Positions 6,248 through 14,670 of a stretch of 40,885 nucleotides of DNA are shown here, piece by piece. Location of the stretch: assembly GCA_900556455.1 (NCBI GenBank), contig USOV01000003.1:1-40885 (forward strand), in the 5' to 3' direction. Below the pieces are notes generated by a model. That model made no database searches. It worked only from the letters and a program-made list of their open reading frames with translations, and was not told the DNA's origin. Each line of letters begins with the position of its first letter. Position 1 is the first letter of the stretch. The translations under genes and the position numbers were made by a program. The stretch comes from an uncultured Clostridium sp. Lineage in GTDB: Bacteria > Bacillota > Clostridia > TANB77 > CAG-508.

Positions 6248-6712
6248 TTAAAATTTATATTGATTTCTATCTGCTCTATCATCGTATTTTCTATCAAATT
6301 GTTCATTTTGGAAAAACCAATCTGTTTTTTTAGTTTTATTGGTTGTTTTTTTACTGCTTTGGCTCATTCCAATGTCAATAAATATAATTAATGGCAATAA
6401 TATTCCAACAATTGATATTATGATATTTAAGTAGTCTACAACTACTATTTCCTCAGTTTTAACTATTATGTTGTATAAATATACTCCATAATATCCTAAA
6501 TTTGATATTAAATATACTAATGCACCTATTAAGCTTCTTTTAAATATTAAAATAATACATATAAATGTTACAAATGTTAAGATAATTTCTACCGGTAAAT
6601 TTAATGGTTTTAGCATAAATTCCATTCCCATGCTTGCAGTAAAAGCTACTGCTACTCTAAGTATCCAAAATATTACTGCAAATAATGATATTAGCATACT
6701 AAACATTGACAT
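6248..6712 (-). CDS. Four-TM membrane protein of unknown function
   Basis: A 154-aa protein with hydrophobic segments at about 4-28, 42-58, 62-82 and 95-117, then a hydrophilic, Lys/Asp-rich C-terminal tail (SQSSKKTTNKTKKTDWFF to the end). No catalytic motif is visible and I do not recognise the family. GGGGGT lies upstream of ATG 6712 at usable spacing. It is placed between truB (followed by the dispersed repeat) and rbgA, 12 nt before the latter, so it is probably the first gene of the rbgA-mrnC-tRNA unit. The charged tail probably faces the cytoplasm. Confidence 0.65.
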   Translation of the reverse strand: MSMFSMLISLFAVIFWILRVAVAFTASMGMEFMLKPLNLPVEIILTFVTFICIILIFKRSLIGALVYLISNLGYYGVYLYNIIVKTEEIVVVDYLNIIISIVGILLPLIIFIDIGMSQSSKKTTNKTKKTDWFFQNEQFDRKYDDRADRNQYKF

Positions 6713-6743
6713 ATAAATACCCCCATAATTTTTTAGATAGTTT

Positions 6744-6805
6744 TATTTTTATGAAGCACACTGTGCTCCGCTACAATTTTTTATAGATTACTTAACACTA
6801 TCTTT
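6744..6805 (-). repeat. Dispersed hairpin repeat, copy 2
   Basis: Starts at the truB stop codon on the minus strand: TAAAGATAGTGTTAAG, then AAAATTGTAGC, hairpin core GAGCACAGTGTGCTT, then CATAAAAATAAA. It differs from copy 1 (285-345) at only a few positions over about 60 nt. Confidence 0.75.
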
Positions 6806-7661
6806 ATATAATTACATCTCTTTTTAATAAGTTGTCTTGTACTATTCCTAATCCAATAAATTCGTTATTGTTATATATTCTATATATATCATTTGGTTCT
6901 TCGAAAGTCAATCTAACTCCATTTAAAAATAATTCTTTTTTTCTATCATTTAATTTTAGTTCTGGCTTGTCCTTAAATATTGTTTCTATATTAATGACTT
7001 TTTCCTTTACTATTAGGCTATTTTCTTTTATTTCGTCAATTGTTACTGCATTTCCTAGTTTAAATTCGTTTACATTAGTTCTTGTAAGTTCTTTCATGTA
7101 CCCAATTGTTCCAAGTTTTTTTGCTATATCTTCACATAATGTTCTTATATATGTACCCTTTGAGCAAGAAACTTCAAATGTTATTTCGTTATTTTCTATT
7201 TTTATTAAATCTATACTATAAATTTCTATATTTCTTGGTTCTAATTCTACTGTTTGTCCTTTTCTTGCATATTCATATGCCTTTTTTCCATTTATTTTTA
7301 TTGCAGAATATATTGGTGGAATTTGTTTTTGTTTTCCTATAAATGTTTTTAAAACATCTCCTATTTGCTTACAAGAGATGTTTTGAAAGTTTAAATCTTT
7401 TTCTATTATATTTCCTTGGTCATCTCCTGTGTCTGTTTTTTCACCTAAGCTTATTGTTGCAATATAGGTTTTGTTATGTTCTATTAAGTATTTAGAAATT
7501 TTTGTTGCTTTTCCTATGAGTATTGGCAACACTCCTGTTGCATTTGGATCTAATGTTCCTGTATGCCCAATTTTCTTTGTATTTAATGCTTTTCTTAAAA
7601 TATTTACAACATCATGTGAAGTAAATCCTTTTGGTTTATTTATAATTAATACTCCATCCAT
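6804..7661 (-). CDS. truB: tRNA pseudouridine-55 synthase TruB
   Basis: A 285-aa enzyme that makes pseudouridine 55 in the T-loop of tRNAs. The start MDGVLIINKPKGFTSHDVV is the canonical TruB motif I; the catalytic Asp lies in HTGTLDPNATGVLPI; further family blocks are PPIYSAIKINGKKAYEYAR and SCSKGTYIRTLCEDI. The C-terminal part (about 230-285) corresponds to a short PUA-like domain. It is the last gene of the rimP-nusA-ylxR-infB-rbfA-nrnA-truB order that is standard in Firmicutes; the next gene, usually ribF, is replaced by the dispersed repeat and a membrane-protein gene. Confidence 0.95.
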   Translation of the reverse strand: MDGVLIINKPKGFTSHDVVNILRKALNTKKIGHTGTLDPNATGVLPILIGKATKISKYLIEHNKTYIATISLGEKTDTGDDQGNIIEKDLNFQNISCKQIGDVLKTFIGKQKQIPPIYSAIKINGKKAYEYARKGQTVELEPRNIEIYSIDLIKIENNEITFEVSCSKGTYIRTLCEDIAKKLGTIGYMKELTRTNVNEFKLGNAVTIDEIKENSLIVKEKVINIETIFKDKPELKLNDRKKELFLNGVRLTFEEPNDIYRIYNNNEFIGLGIVQDNLLKRDVII

Positions 7662-7703
7662 TTTCTTCTCTTTTCTTTCTAAAAGTATTTACCAAAATTG
7701 TAA

Positions 7704-8669
7704 TTATTTTTCAATTTTCAAATGTTTTTTGCACTCTTCAACAATTCTCTTTTTGGCCTCTTCCAAAGGTAATTTAATGTTTCCTCCTGCTGCTCTTATA
7801 TGTCCTCCACCATTAAACATTAAGCAAATATCTGCTACATTTACGTATTCATTTGATCTCAAAGAAATTTTATATCCGTCTTTTTCAGCATTTTCTCTTA
7901 AAAATATTGATACTTCTACTCCTTCAACATCTCTTCCCATTTCTACAATTCCTTCATGTGCATCTGATTCAGCATTTATTTTTTCTTCATCTTCTCTAGA
8001 AATATATGTAAATGCAATTTTTCCATTTTCTAAAAATTCTAATCTATTCATTGCTAATTTTCTAAGTTCAAATTTATTTTTAGAAATTACTTGCAATACT
8101 CTTTTATATATATTAGAAACATTTACACCTTTATTTAATAATTCTGCAACAAATTCAAATGTTTCTGCTGATACTCCCGGATATTTAAATCCTCCTGTAT
8201 CAGTTATTATTCCTGTAAGTAGACATGTTCCTATTTCCTTTGTTATTTCTATTCCTAGTTCTTCTAATACTGTTATTAAAATTTGTGCACATGCTGGTGC
8301 TGTCGGATTTACGAAGTTGTATTCTGCAAACATTGTGTTTATCTCATGGTGGTCTATTTCAATACTTGAGTTTGCATTTTGAAAATATTCTGTATATCCA
8401 TTTAATCTTTTTATGTCTCCACAGTCTAATGCTATTGCTAAATCATAAATAGTTTTGCTTCCTTGAAGCTTAATTTCATCTGCTCCTAGTAGAAAGTCAA
8501 AAACTTTTGAGTTGTTAGACATTACAACTTCTACATCTTTTCCAAGTAATTTTAATCCATTGTACATTGCTAAACTACTTCCAATAGCATCTCCATCTGG
8601 CATTTCATGTGTTAAGATTATTATGCTTTTGGCTTTGTATATTTCTTCTTTTATATTATCTATTGTCAA
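7704..8669 (-). CDS. nrnA: Oligoribonuclease / pAp phosphatase, DHH-DHHA1 family (NrnA)
   Basis: A 321-aa DHH phosphoesterase that degrades nano-RNAs and dephosphorylates pAp. The metal-binding motifs of the DHH domain are in order: THEMPDGDAIGS, ALDCGD, IDHHEIN. A conserved mid-region GIITDTGGFKYPGVS follows. The C-terminal DHHA1 substrate-binding domain ends with GGGHIRAAGG (about 290-299). Length and layout match NrnA. It sits between rbfA and truB, the usual Firmicutes position (ytqI/nrnA type). It contains the tetranucleotide CGGA out of frame (GAC GGA at about 7876) and is not frameshifted there, a useful contrast to the CGG sites. Confidence 0.93.
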   Translation of the reverse strand: MTIDNIKEEIYKAKSIIILTHEMPDGDAIGSSLAMYNGLKLLGKDVEVVMSNNSKVFDFLLGADEIKLQGSKTIYDLAIALDCGDIKRLNGYTEYFQNANSSIEIDHHEINTMFAEYNFVNPTAPACAQILITVLEELGIEITKEIGTCLLTGIITDTGGFKYPGVSAETFEFVAELLNKGVNVSNIYKRVLQVISKNKFELRKLAMNRLEFLENGKIAFTYISREDEEKINAESDAHEGIVEMGRDVEGVEVSIFLRENAEKDGYKISLRSNEYVNVADICLMFNGGGHIRAAGGNIKLPLEEAKKRIVEECKKHLKIEK

Positions 8670-8689
8670 AATAAATTCTCTCCCATCTA

Positions 8690-9070
8690 TTAATCTTCAT
8701 TTTCTGGTTTTATGTCTTTCATTATATCTTTTAAAATATTGTCTATTCTTTCTCCATATACCATTGAATCATCTAGTTCAAAAACTAGTTCTGGTGTTAC
8801 TCTTAAATTTATTTTTTCTGCTATTCTGCTTCTTATAAAACCAGAAGCAGCTTTTAGACCTGCTAGTGTTTGTTTTACATTTCTAGAGTTCATTATGCTT
8901 ACAGAAACTTTAGCATATCTTAAATCTGGTGAAATTTTTACTTTGGTTACGCTAATCATTCCTGTAACATTAGAATTTTTTACTTCATAGTTAATTATAT
9001 TACTGATTTCTCTTTTTAATTCCTCATTAACCCTAGCTAAACGGTTATTACCATTATTATTTTTTTGCAT
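8690..9070 (-). CDS. rbfA: 30S ribosome-binding factor RbfA
   Basis: A 126-aa KH-fold protein that helps 16S rRNA 5'-end maturation and cold adaptation. Family signatures are RLARVNEELKREISNII at the start, TGMISVTKVKISPDLRYAKVSVSI in the middle, and LRVTPELVFELDDSMVYGERIDNIL at the end. The asparagine-rich MQKNNNGNN leader is a little longer than usual. It follows infB by about 45 nt. Confidence 0.95.
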   Translation of the reverse strand: MQKNNNGNNRLARVNEELKREISNIINYEVKNSNVTGMISVTKVKISPDLRYAKVSVSIMNSRNVKQTLAGLKAASGFIRSRIAEKINLRVTPELVFELDDSMVYGERIDNILKDIMKDIKPENED

Positions 9071-9114
9071 TGCATTTCTCCTTGTATAAATATATTTTCA
9101 ATGTGTTCTGCCTC

Positions 9115-11997
9115 TTATTTTACTTGTTCCATAACAAAAGCCTCAATAACATCCATTTCTTTTAAGTCGTTAAAGTTTTCTATTTGAATACCACATTCGA
9201 ATCCATGAGCAACTTCTTTTGCATCGTCTTTCATTCTCTTTAATGAAACTAATTTACCTTCATGAATTACAACATTGTCTCTTATTACTCTTACTCCAGC
9301 ATTTCTTGCTACTTTTCCATTTGTTACATAGCATCCTGCAATTGTTCCAACATTAGAAATCTTAAATATCTGTCTAACTTCAGCGTTTCCAATTACAACT
9401 TCTTTATACACTGGGTCTAATAGTCCTTTCATTGCTGCTTCTACGTCTTCAATTGCATTGTATATTACTGAATATGTTTTTATTTCTACATTAGACTTTT
9501 CTGCCTTATCTTTTGCAAGTGGTTCTGGTCTTACATTAAATGCAATTATTATAGCATTTGAAACATCGGCAAGTGTTACATCTGATTCTGTAACTGCTCC
9601 AACATTTGCGTGTATTACTTTTACTTTTACTTCGTCATTAGATAATTTTTCTAGTGCTGATTTAACCGCTTCTACAGAACCTTGAACATCTGCTTTTACA
9701 ATTAAATTCAATTGTTTTAAGTTGCCTTTTTCTATTTGACTAAATAAATCATCTAAAGTAACTCTTGATGTTTCATTTAGTGATTTTTCTCTTTCTTTAC
9801 TTTTTCTTGTTTCTATTAAGTGTTTTGCTGTTTTCTCGTCTTCTACCTCATAGAATGTTTCTCCAGCTTCTGGAACAGATGAGAAACCTGTTATTTCTAC
9901 TGGTGTTGATGGTCCAGCCTTTTTAAGCTTTTTACCATTTTCATCTGTCATTGTTCTAATTCTACCAATTGTAGATCCAACTATAATTGTATCTCCAACA
10001 TCAAGTGTACCACGTTGTACAAGCATTGTTGCAACTGCACCTTTTGTTTTATCAAGTTTAGCTTCTATTACAACACCTTTTGCTTGTTTATTTGGATTTG
10101 CTTTTAATTCTTTCATATCTGCAACTAGTAGTACCATTTCTAATAGTCCATCAATATTTATTTTCTTTTTAGCTGAGATTTCAACAAATATTGTGTCTCC
10201 ACCCCATTCTTCTGCAACTAAGCCATATTCCATTAATTCTTGTTTTACTTTTTGAGGGTTTGCACCTTCAACATCTATCTTGTTTATTGCAACAATAATT
10301 GGTATGTCTGCTGCTTTAGCATGGTTTATAGCTTCTATTGTTTGAGGCATTACACCATCATTTGCTGCTACAACTAGTATTGCTATATCTGTAATTTGTG
10401 CTCCTCTTGCACGCATAGCTGTAAATGCTTCGTGTCCTGGAGTATCTAAGAATGTAATTTCTCTATTATTAACTTTTACTTTGTATGCACCAATTGCTTG
10501 AGTTATTCCTCCTGCTTCTCCTTCGATTACATTTGTTTGTCTTACTGCATCTAGAAGTGAAGTTTTTCCATGGTCTACGTGTCCCATAACAACAACTACT
10601 GGTGGTCTTGGAAGTAAATCTTCTTCTCTATCTTCACTTTCATCAAATAGCTTTTCTTCATCTGAAACAACTTCTTTTTTAACTGCTGTTACTCCAAATT
10701 CTTGTGCAATTAAAAATGCTGTATCAAAATCCACTTCATTGTTGATAGTTGCAAGTATTCCATAACCTAATAATTTTTTAATTATTTCTCCACTAGTTTT
10801 CTTTAATTCTGTAGCTAAGTCTTTTACAGAAATACTTTCTGGAATTGTAATTTCTGTTAATTGGAATATTTTTTGTTTATTTCTTTCTTCTGAATTATCT
10901 ACTTTTTTCTTATTTCTTTTTCCTCTTGTTGTTGTTAAATCGTAGTAATCAAGCATTGATCCTTCATCAAACATATTTGATAGCCTATTTTCTTGTTTTA
11001 GGTCTTTTAGTTTATGGCTACTAAAGTCTTCATAATTATTTCTTCTAGTTTTATTATTTTTCTTGTTTTGTTTGTTGTCATCATATTTATTATTATTTTT
11101 TTGTTTATCTATTGCTTTGCTTGCATAATCTCTAACGTTTTCTTTTTCTCCAACATCAGCAGACATTATGTTTTTAATATTTTTCTCTACTCCACGTTCA
11201 TCAAGAGGTCTTCTTTGTCCATATTGTCCGTTTCTATTATTAAATGGTTTATTATTTTGGTTTCCAAAGTTTCCATTTCTTCCATCTTTATTAAATGGTC
11301 TGTTTTGATTTCCAAAATTGTTTCTTCCGTCTCTGTTGTATGGTCTATTTTGGTTTCTGAAGTTATTGTCTCTTCCTTCTTTGTTATATGGTCTGTTATT
11401 TTGATTTCCAAAAGAATTATTGTTGTTTCTTCTTTCTTTGTTAAATGGTCTATTATTGTAATTATTATTTTCTTCTTGTTTCATATTATTTTCTTTTTTT
11501 TCTACACTTTCTTCAACATTTTTTTCCTCAACAATTTCTTTTGTTTGTGGTTTTGGTGTTTCAACTACTACTTTTTCTTTTTTTATCTCTGGTTTTAGTT
11601 CTTCCTTTGGTTCCTCTTTTTTAGAAATTCCAAACAACTCGCTTACTGACATTGGTTTTGTTGGTTTGTTTCTATACACAATATTGTAGTCTTTTTTCCT
11701 ATCTCTTTCCACAAATCCCACATCTTTTTTCTGAACTCGTTCTTGTTTTGGTTTATTTATTTTCTCTTCTTCTTCATTCATTATTACTTGTCTTCTAATA
11801 ATAACTGGACCAGATGTTTTTTCAGTAACTTCTTTTTTTACTTTTCCAAAACTTTCTTCCAATTTTTTTGCATCACTATCTTCAAGTGTGCTTAAATGGC
11901 TTTTTACATTAATTCCTAATTCATTTGCTTTTTCAACTAATTCTTTACTATTTATCCCTATCTTTTTTGCTAATTCATGTACTTTTATTTTACTCAT
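9115..11997 (-). CDS. infB: Translation initiation factor IF-2
   Basis: GTPase that places fMet-tRNA on the 30S subunit, about 960 aa. The start MSKIKVHELAKKIG is taken at 11997 because GGGGGTG precedes it by 6 nt; the upstream ATG at 12012 would translate that site. Order: an IF2_N helical domain (1-50); a long disordered region (about 55-370) with Lys/Glu-rich and Asn/Arg-rich parts; a second IF2_N (about 375-425); then the G domain with GHVDHGKTS (about 470), DTPGHEAF and NKID; then domains II-IV. The disordered region includes about five imperfect 13-15-residue repeats around NNRPYNKEGRD (about residues 180-260). The catalytic part is fully conserved. Confidence 0.97.
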   Translation of the reverse strand: MSKIKVHELAKKIGINSKELVEKANELGINVKSHLSTLEDSDAKKLEESFGKVKKEVTEKTSGPVIIRRQVIMNEEEEKINKPKQERVQKKDVGFVERDRKKDYNIVYRNKPTKPMSVSELFGISKKEEPKEELKPEIKKEKVVVETPKPQTKEIVEEKNVEESVEKKENNMKQEENNNYNNRPFNKERRNNNNSFGNQNNRPYNKEGRDNNFRNQNRPYNRDGRNNFGNQNRPFNKDGRNGNFGNQNNKPFNNRNGQYGQRRPLDERGVEKNIKNIMSADVGEKENVRDYASKAIDKQKNNNKYDDNKQNKKNNKTRRNNYEDFSSHKLKDLKQENRLSNMFDEGSMLDYYDLTTTRGKRNKKKVDNSEERNKQKIFQLTEITIPESISVKDLATELKKTSGEIIKKLLGYGILATINNEVDFDTAFLIAQEFGVTAVKKEVVSDEEKLFDESEDREEDLLPRPPVVVVMGHVDHGKTSLLDAVRQTNVIEGEAGGITQAIGAYKVKVNNREITFLDTPGHEAFTAMRARGAQITDIAILVVAANDGVMPQTIEAINHAKAADIPIIVAINKIDVEGANPQKVKQELMEYGLVAEEWGGDTIFVEISAKKKINIDGLLEMVLLVADMKELKANPNKQAKGVVIEAKLDKTKGAVATMLVQRGTLDVGDTIIVGSTIGRIRTMTDENGKKLKKAGPSTPVEITGFSSVPEAGETFYEVEDEKTAKHLIETRKSKEREKSLNETSRVTLDDLFSQIEKGNLKQLNLIVKADVQGSVEAVKSALEKLSNDEVKVKVIHANVGAVTESDVTLADVSNAIIIAFNVRPEPLAKDKAEKSNVEIKTYSVIYNAIEDVEAAMKGLLDPVYKEVVIGNAEVRQIFKISNVGTIAGCYVTNGKVARNAGVRVIRDNVVIHEGKLVSLKRMKDDAKEVAHGFECGIQIENFNDLKEMDVIEAFVMEQVK

Positions 11998-12020
11998 ACT
12001 TTTCACCCCCATGTTTTTTA

Positions 12021-12302
12021 TTAGTTATCTTCATTTTGTTTTTTTCTCTCAATAATTACACCCCTTATATTCTCATAAAGTTTATTATCTATTTTTGTCT
12101 CAAAAATTCTTTCTAATCTTTTGGTTTTTATTGCTTTTTCTAGGCATTTTATGTCGTCACATATATATGCACCTCTGCCCTCGGCTTTTCCTGTTTCATC
12201 AACAAATATCTCTTTATTTTTATTAAAAGCCAATCTTATTAGTTCTTTTTTATCTTTTTTTAAATTACATCCCATACATGTTCTTTGAACTATTTTTTTC
12301 AT
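12021..12302 (-). CDS. YlxR family RNA-binding protein (RnpM, DUF448)
   Basis: A 93-aa basic protein with the DUF448 signature: RTCMGCNLKKDKKELIRL near the start and GRGAYICDDIKCLEKA in the middle. YlxR/RnpM is known in B. subtilis as a modulator that binds the RNase P RNA. Its start codon overlaps the nusA stop (TAATG). The ylxQ gene (L7Ae-like protein), commonly placed between ylxR and infB in Firmicutes, is absent: only a short gap with the infB ribosome binding site separates the two. Confidence 0.92.
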   Translation of the reverse strand: MKKIVQRTCMGCNLKKDKKELIRLAFNKNKEIFVDETGKAEGRGAYICDDIKCLEKAIKTKRLERIFETKIDNKLYENIRGVIIERKKQNEDN

Positions 12303-13411
12303 TATTCTTCAGTTACCTTCTCATCTTCGCTATTTTCTTTATTTTCATTATATTCTAATAGTTTTCTAAATTGTGATTCACTTTTTATATCTATTTTCCA
12401 TTTTACAAGTCTTGCTGCAAGTCTTGCATTTTGTCCAGCTTTTCCTATTGCAAGTGATAATTGGTCATCTGGCACTATTACTTGTGCAAATTTTTCTTCT
12501 TCTTTTACATCTATAGCCATTACTTGGGCTGGAAGTAATGCTGCTGATATAAATGTTGCTGGGTCTTCGCTCCATTCAATAACATCAATTTTTTCTCCAT
12601 TTAATTCATTTATAATGTTTTGAATTCTTATTCCCTTTGGTCCTACACAAGAACCTACTGGGTCAATATCTGGATTTGTTGAGTAAACTGCAACTTTACT
12701 TCTGTTTCCTGCATCTCTTGATACACTTTTTATTTCTATTAATCCTTCATAGATTTCTGGTATTTCAAATTCAAATAATTTTCTTACAAAATCTGGATGA
12801 TTTCTAGAAACTAGTACTTGTGGTGCTCCTTTTAGTCCTCTTTCTACGCTAACTACATATGCTTTTATTTTATCGTTTACTTTATATGTTTCTGTAGGGA
12901 TTTGTTCTTTTACAGGCATAATTCCTTCAAGTTTTCCTAAGTCTAGTACTACTGTTCCTCCGTCTGCTTTTTGTATTATTCCAGAAACTATTTCACCTTT
13001 CCTATCATTATACTCAGTAAATACCATATTTCTTTCTACTTCTCTTATTTTTTGCATTATAACTTGTTTTGCTGTTTGTGCTGCAATTCTTCCAAAGTCT
13101 TTTGGGACAATTTCTATGTTTATTACATCTCCAATTGATGCATTTTTCTCATATTTTTTTGCTTCTTCTAAGCTTATTTGTAAATTGTCATTTTCTACTT
13201 CTTCTACTACTTCTTTTTGACTATATACCTGTATTTGTCCATTTGTTTCGTCCATTACTACTTTTACATTTTCCGCAGAATCAAAATTTTTCTTATATGC
13301 AATAACTAATGCATCTTCTATTGATTGTAGAAGATAAGCTTTTTCAATTCCTCTTTCTTTTTCTAATTCCTCCATTGCTGTAACTAATTCTTTGTTATCA
13401 ATTGCTTTCAT
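12302..13411 (-). CDS. nusA: Transcription termination/antitermination factor NusA
   Basis: A 369-aa protein of the Firmicutes short type, without the C-terminal acidic repeats of proteobacteria. Order: NusA N-terminal RNAP-binding domain (about 1-125; AYLLQSIEDALVIAYKK), S1 domain (about 135-200; GEIVSGIIQKADGGTVVLDL), then two KH domains (about 230-345; SCVGPKGIRIQNII and LSLAIGKAGQNARLAARL). It binds RNA polymerase and nascent RNA to control pausing and termination. It lies 19 nt after rimP and is translationally linked to ylxR. Confidence 0.97.
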   Translation of the reverse strand: MKAIDNKELVTAMEELEKERGIEKAYLLQSIEDALVIAYKKNFDSAENVKVVMDETNGQIQVYSQKEVVEEVENDNLQISLEEAKKYEKNASIGDVINIEIVPKDFGRIAAQTAKQVIMQKIREVERNMVFTEYNDRKGEIVSGIIQKADGGTVVLDLGKLEGIMPVKEQIPTETYKVNDKIKAYVVSVERGLKGAPQVLVSRNHPDFVRKLFEFEIPEIYEGLIEIKSVSRDAGNRSKVAVYSTNPDIDPVGSCVGPKGIRIQNIINELNGEKIDVIEWSEDPATFISAALLPAQVMAIDVKEEEKFAQVIVPDDQLSLAIGKAGQNARLAARLVKWKIDIKSESQFRKLLEYNENKENSEDEKVTEE

Positions 13412-13430
13412 TTTTTAATCATCCTTTCTA

Positions 13431-13886
13431 TTACCAATTATAAATTGTTTTTATTTGTGAAATATTTTTTCTTTCTAACGCTATTTCTTCTTCATTCGTT
13501 TCTATAATTACTTCATTTTCATTAAAGTTCTTTAAAATTCCTTGATATTGTTTGTTTTTATTTATTGGCTTAAATAATTTCACTTGTACTTCTGTTCCAA
13601 TGTTAGCTTCTAGGTGTTTATCTTTTTTTAAGACTTTTTCCACACCAGTAGAAGATACCTCTAAAAAATATTGCTCTTTAATATAATCTTCTTTGTCTAA
13701 TATGTCTGTTATTTCATTACTTACTTTTTCACAGTCATCTAATGAAATTCCATTTTCACTTTCAATATATATTCTTAAGTAATAATCTTTTCCTTCTTTT
13801 ACATATTCAACATCATATAGCTCATAACCTAAATTTTCTATTCTTGGAGCTATTAGTTTTTCGACTTTGCTTTCTATATTTGTCAA
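13431..13886 (-). CDS. rimP: Ribosome maturation factor RimP
   Basis: A 151-aa 30S assembly factor. N-terminal domain: LIAPRIENLGYELYDVEYV, LRIYIESENGISLDDCEKVS; then YFLEVSSTGVEKVLKKDKH, the family's SSPGLDRPL-type motif in divergent form. The C-terminal Sm-like domain is at about 90-151. The start codon is TTG at 13886, chosen because AAAAGGAG precedes it at 8 nt. First gene of the operon, with a clear promoter and a leader hairpin. Confidence 0.93.
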   Translation of the reverse strand: MTNIESKVEKLIAPRIENLGYELYDVEYVKEGKDYYLRIYIESENGISLDDCEKVSNEITDILDKEDYIKEQYFLEVSSTGVEKVLKKDKHLEANIGTEVQVKLFKPINKNKQYQGILKNFNENEVIIETNEEEIALERKNISQIKTIYNW

Positions 13887-13910
13887 TATTTTATCTCCTT
13901 TTCAAAACTT

Positions 13911-13934
13911 AAGAGTGGGAATATTCCCACTCTT
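13911..13934 (-). promoter_or_regulatory. Leader hairpin in the rimP operon 5' UTR
   Basis: A perfect 24-nt palindrome, AAGAGTGGGAAT / ATTCCCACTCTT, between the rimP promoter and its ribosome binding site. No U-run follows on the minus strand, so it is not a simple terminator. It is a candidate for mRNA stabilisation or autoregulation. Confidence 0.55.
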
Positions 13935-13961
13935 TTAGTCTTTATTTATATTTGCATTACT

Positions 13962-13990
13962 ATTATACCCTTCTTTTGCAGAAATTGCAA
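13962..13990 (-). promoter_or_regulatory. Promoter of the rimP-nusA-infB operon
   Basis: TTGCAA (13985-13990), 17-nt spacer, TATAAT (13962-13967). Confidence 0.8.
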
Positions 13991-14018
13991 TAGTTTTGCA
14001 ATTTTTTTTAATAAATTT

Positions 14019-14573
14019 CTATTCATCTACTTTATTTTTTTCTCTCATTAATTTTTCATAACATTTTCTGCAAACTGGTATATAACAATCTTCTCCAACT
14101 AGTATATCACCTGTTTTATTGTCACCTTTATAATATGTGTATATTGCATTGTCGTTTCTGCATACTTCACATACAGATGTAAGTATTTGAACATTATCAG
14201 ACATACATAAAAGGTCTCCCATATTTCCAAATGGTTTTCTTTCTGCTGTTAGGTTTAAACCTGCTATATAGAATTTCTTACCTGAATTTGCTAATCTATA
14301 TAACTCTTTCAAGTCTCCTTTTAAGAATTGAAATTCGTCTATTACATATACATCTGCATCATAGTTTTTTATTTCGCTTATGTCACCAATTGCTATTGCA
14401 TCTGTTTTATAACCTTTTCTGCTAACTACTTGTACATCTGAAAATCTGTCATCTATTTTTGGTTTAAATACTTTTATATTTTTACCTGCTATTTCTTGTC
14501 TTTGTGCTTCATCTAATATTTTCTGTGTTTTTCCGCACTTCATTGGCCCTGTGTATACATTTATATCTCCCAT
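14019..14573 (-). CDS. tdk: Thymidine kinase
   Basis: A type II thymidine kinase that salvages deoxythymidine to dTMP, about 184 aa. The P-loop region is TGPMKCGKT, the Walker B/catalytic-base motif is VIDEFQF, and the lasso/zinc domain has CEVC and CRKC, four zinc ligands. The start is placed at ATG 14573 (MGDINVYTGPM), which has GGGG at 9 nt and matches the family start; an ATG at 14588 has no ribosome binding site. It is monocistronic with its own promoter. Substitution of GPMKCGKT for the common GAMGSGKS is conservative for ATP binding. Confidence 0.92.
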   Translation of the reverse strand: MGDINVYTGPMKCGKTQKILDEAQRQEIAGKNIKVFKPKIDDRFSDVQVVSRKGYKTDAIAIGDISEIKNYDADVYVIDEFQFLKGDLKELYRLANSGKKFYIAGLNLTAERKPFGNMGDLLCMSDNVQILTSVCEVCRNDNAIYTYYKGDNKTGDILVGEDCYIPVCRKCYEKLMREKNKVDE

Positions 14574-14611
14574 TTTTTGCATCCCCATTTTTTATATTTT
14601 TAACAGACATA

Positions 14612-14640
14612 TTTGTATCATATAATTAGTATTTTGTCAA
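14612..14640 (-). promoter_or_regulatory. Promoter of tdk
   Basis: TTGACA (14635-14640), 17-nt spacer ending in TGA (extended -10), TACAAA (14612-14617). Confidence 0.55.
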
Positions 14641-14670
14641 AACATTTTTCCTTCTTTTCTAACAAAATTT

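Noticed and set aside
7471..8382. 303-aa plus-strand ORF opposite truB and nrnA
   Set aside because: Shadow of two well-supported minus-strand genes.
11014..11598. 194-aa plus-strand ORF inside infB
   Set aside because: Antisense of the low-complexity IF-2 linker, giving Ile/Phe/Ser-rich nonsense.
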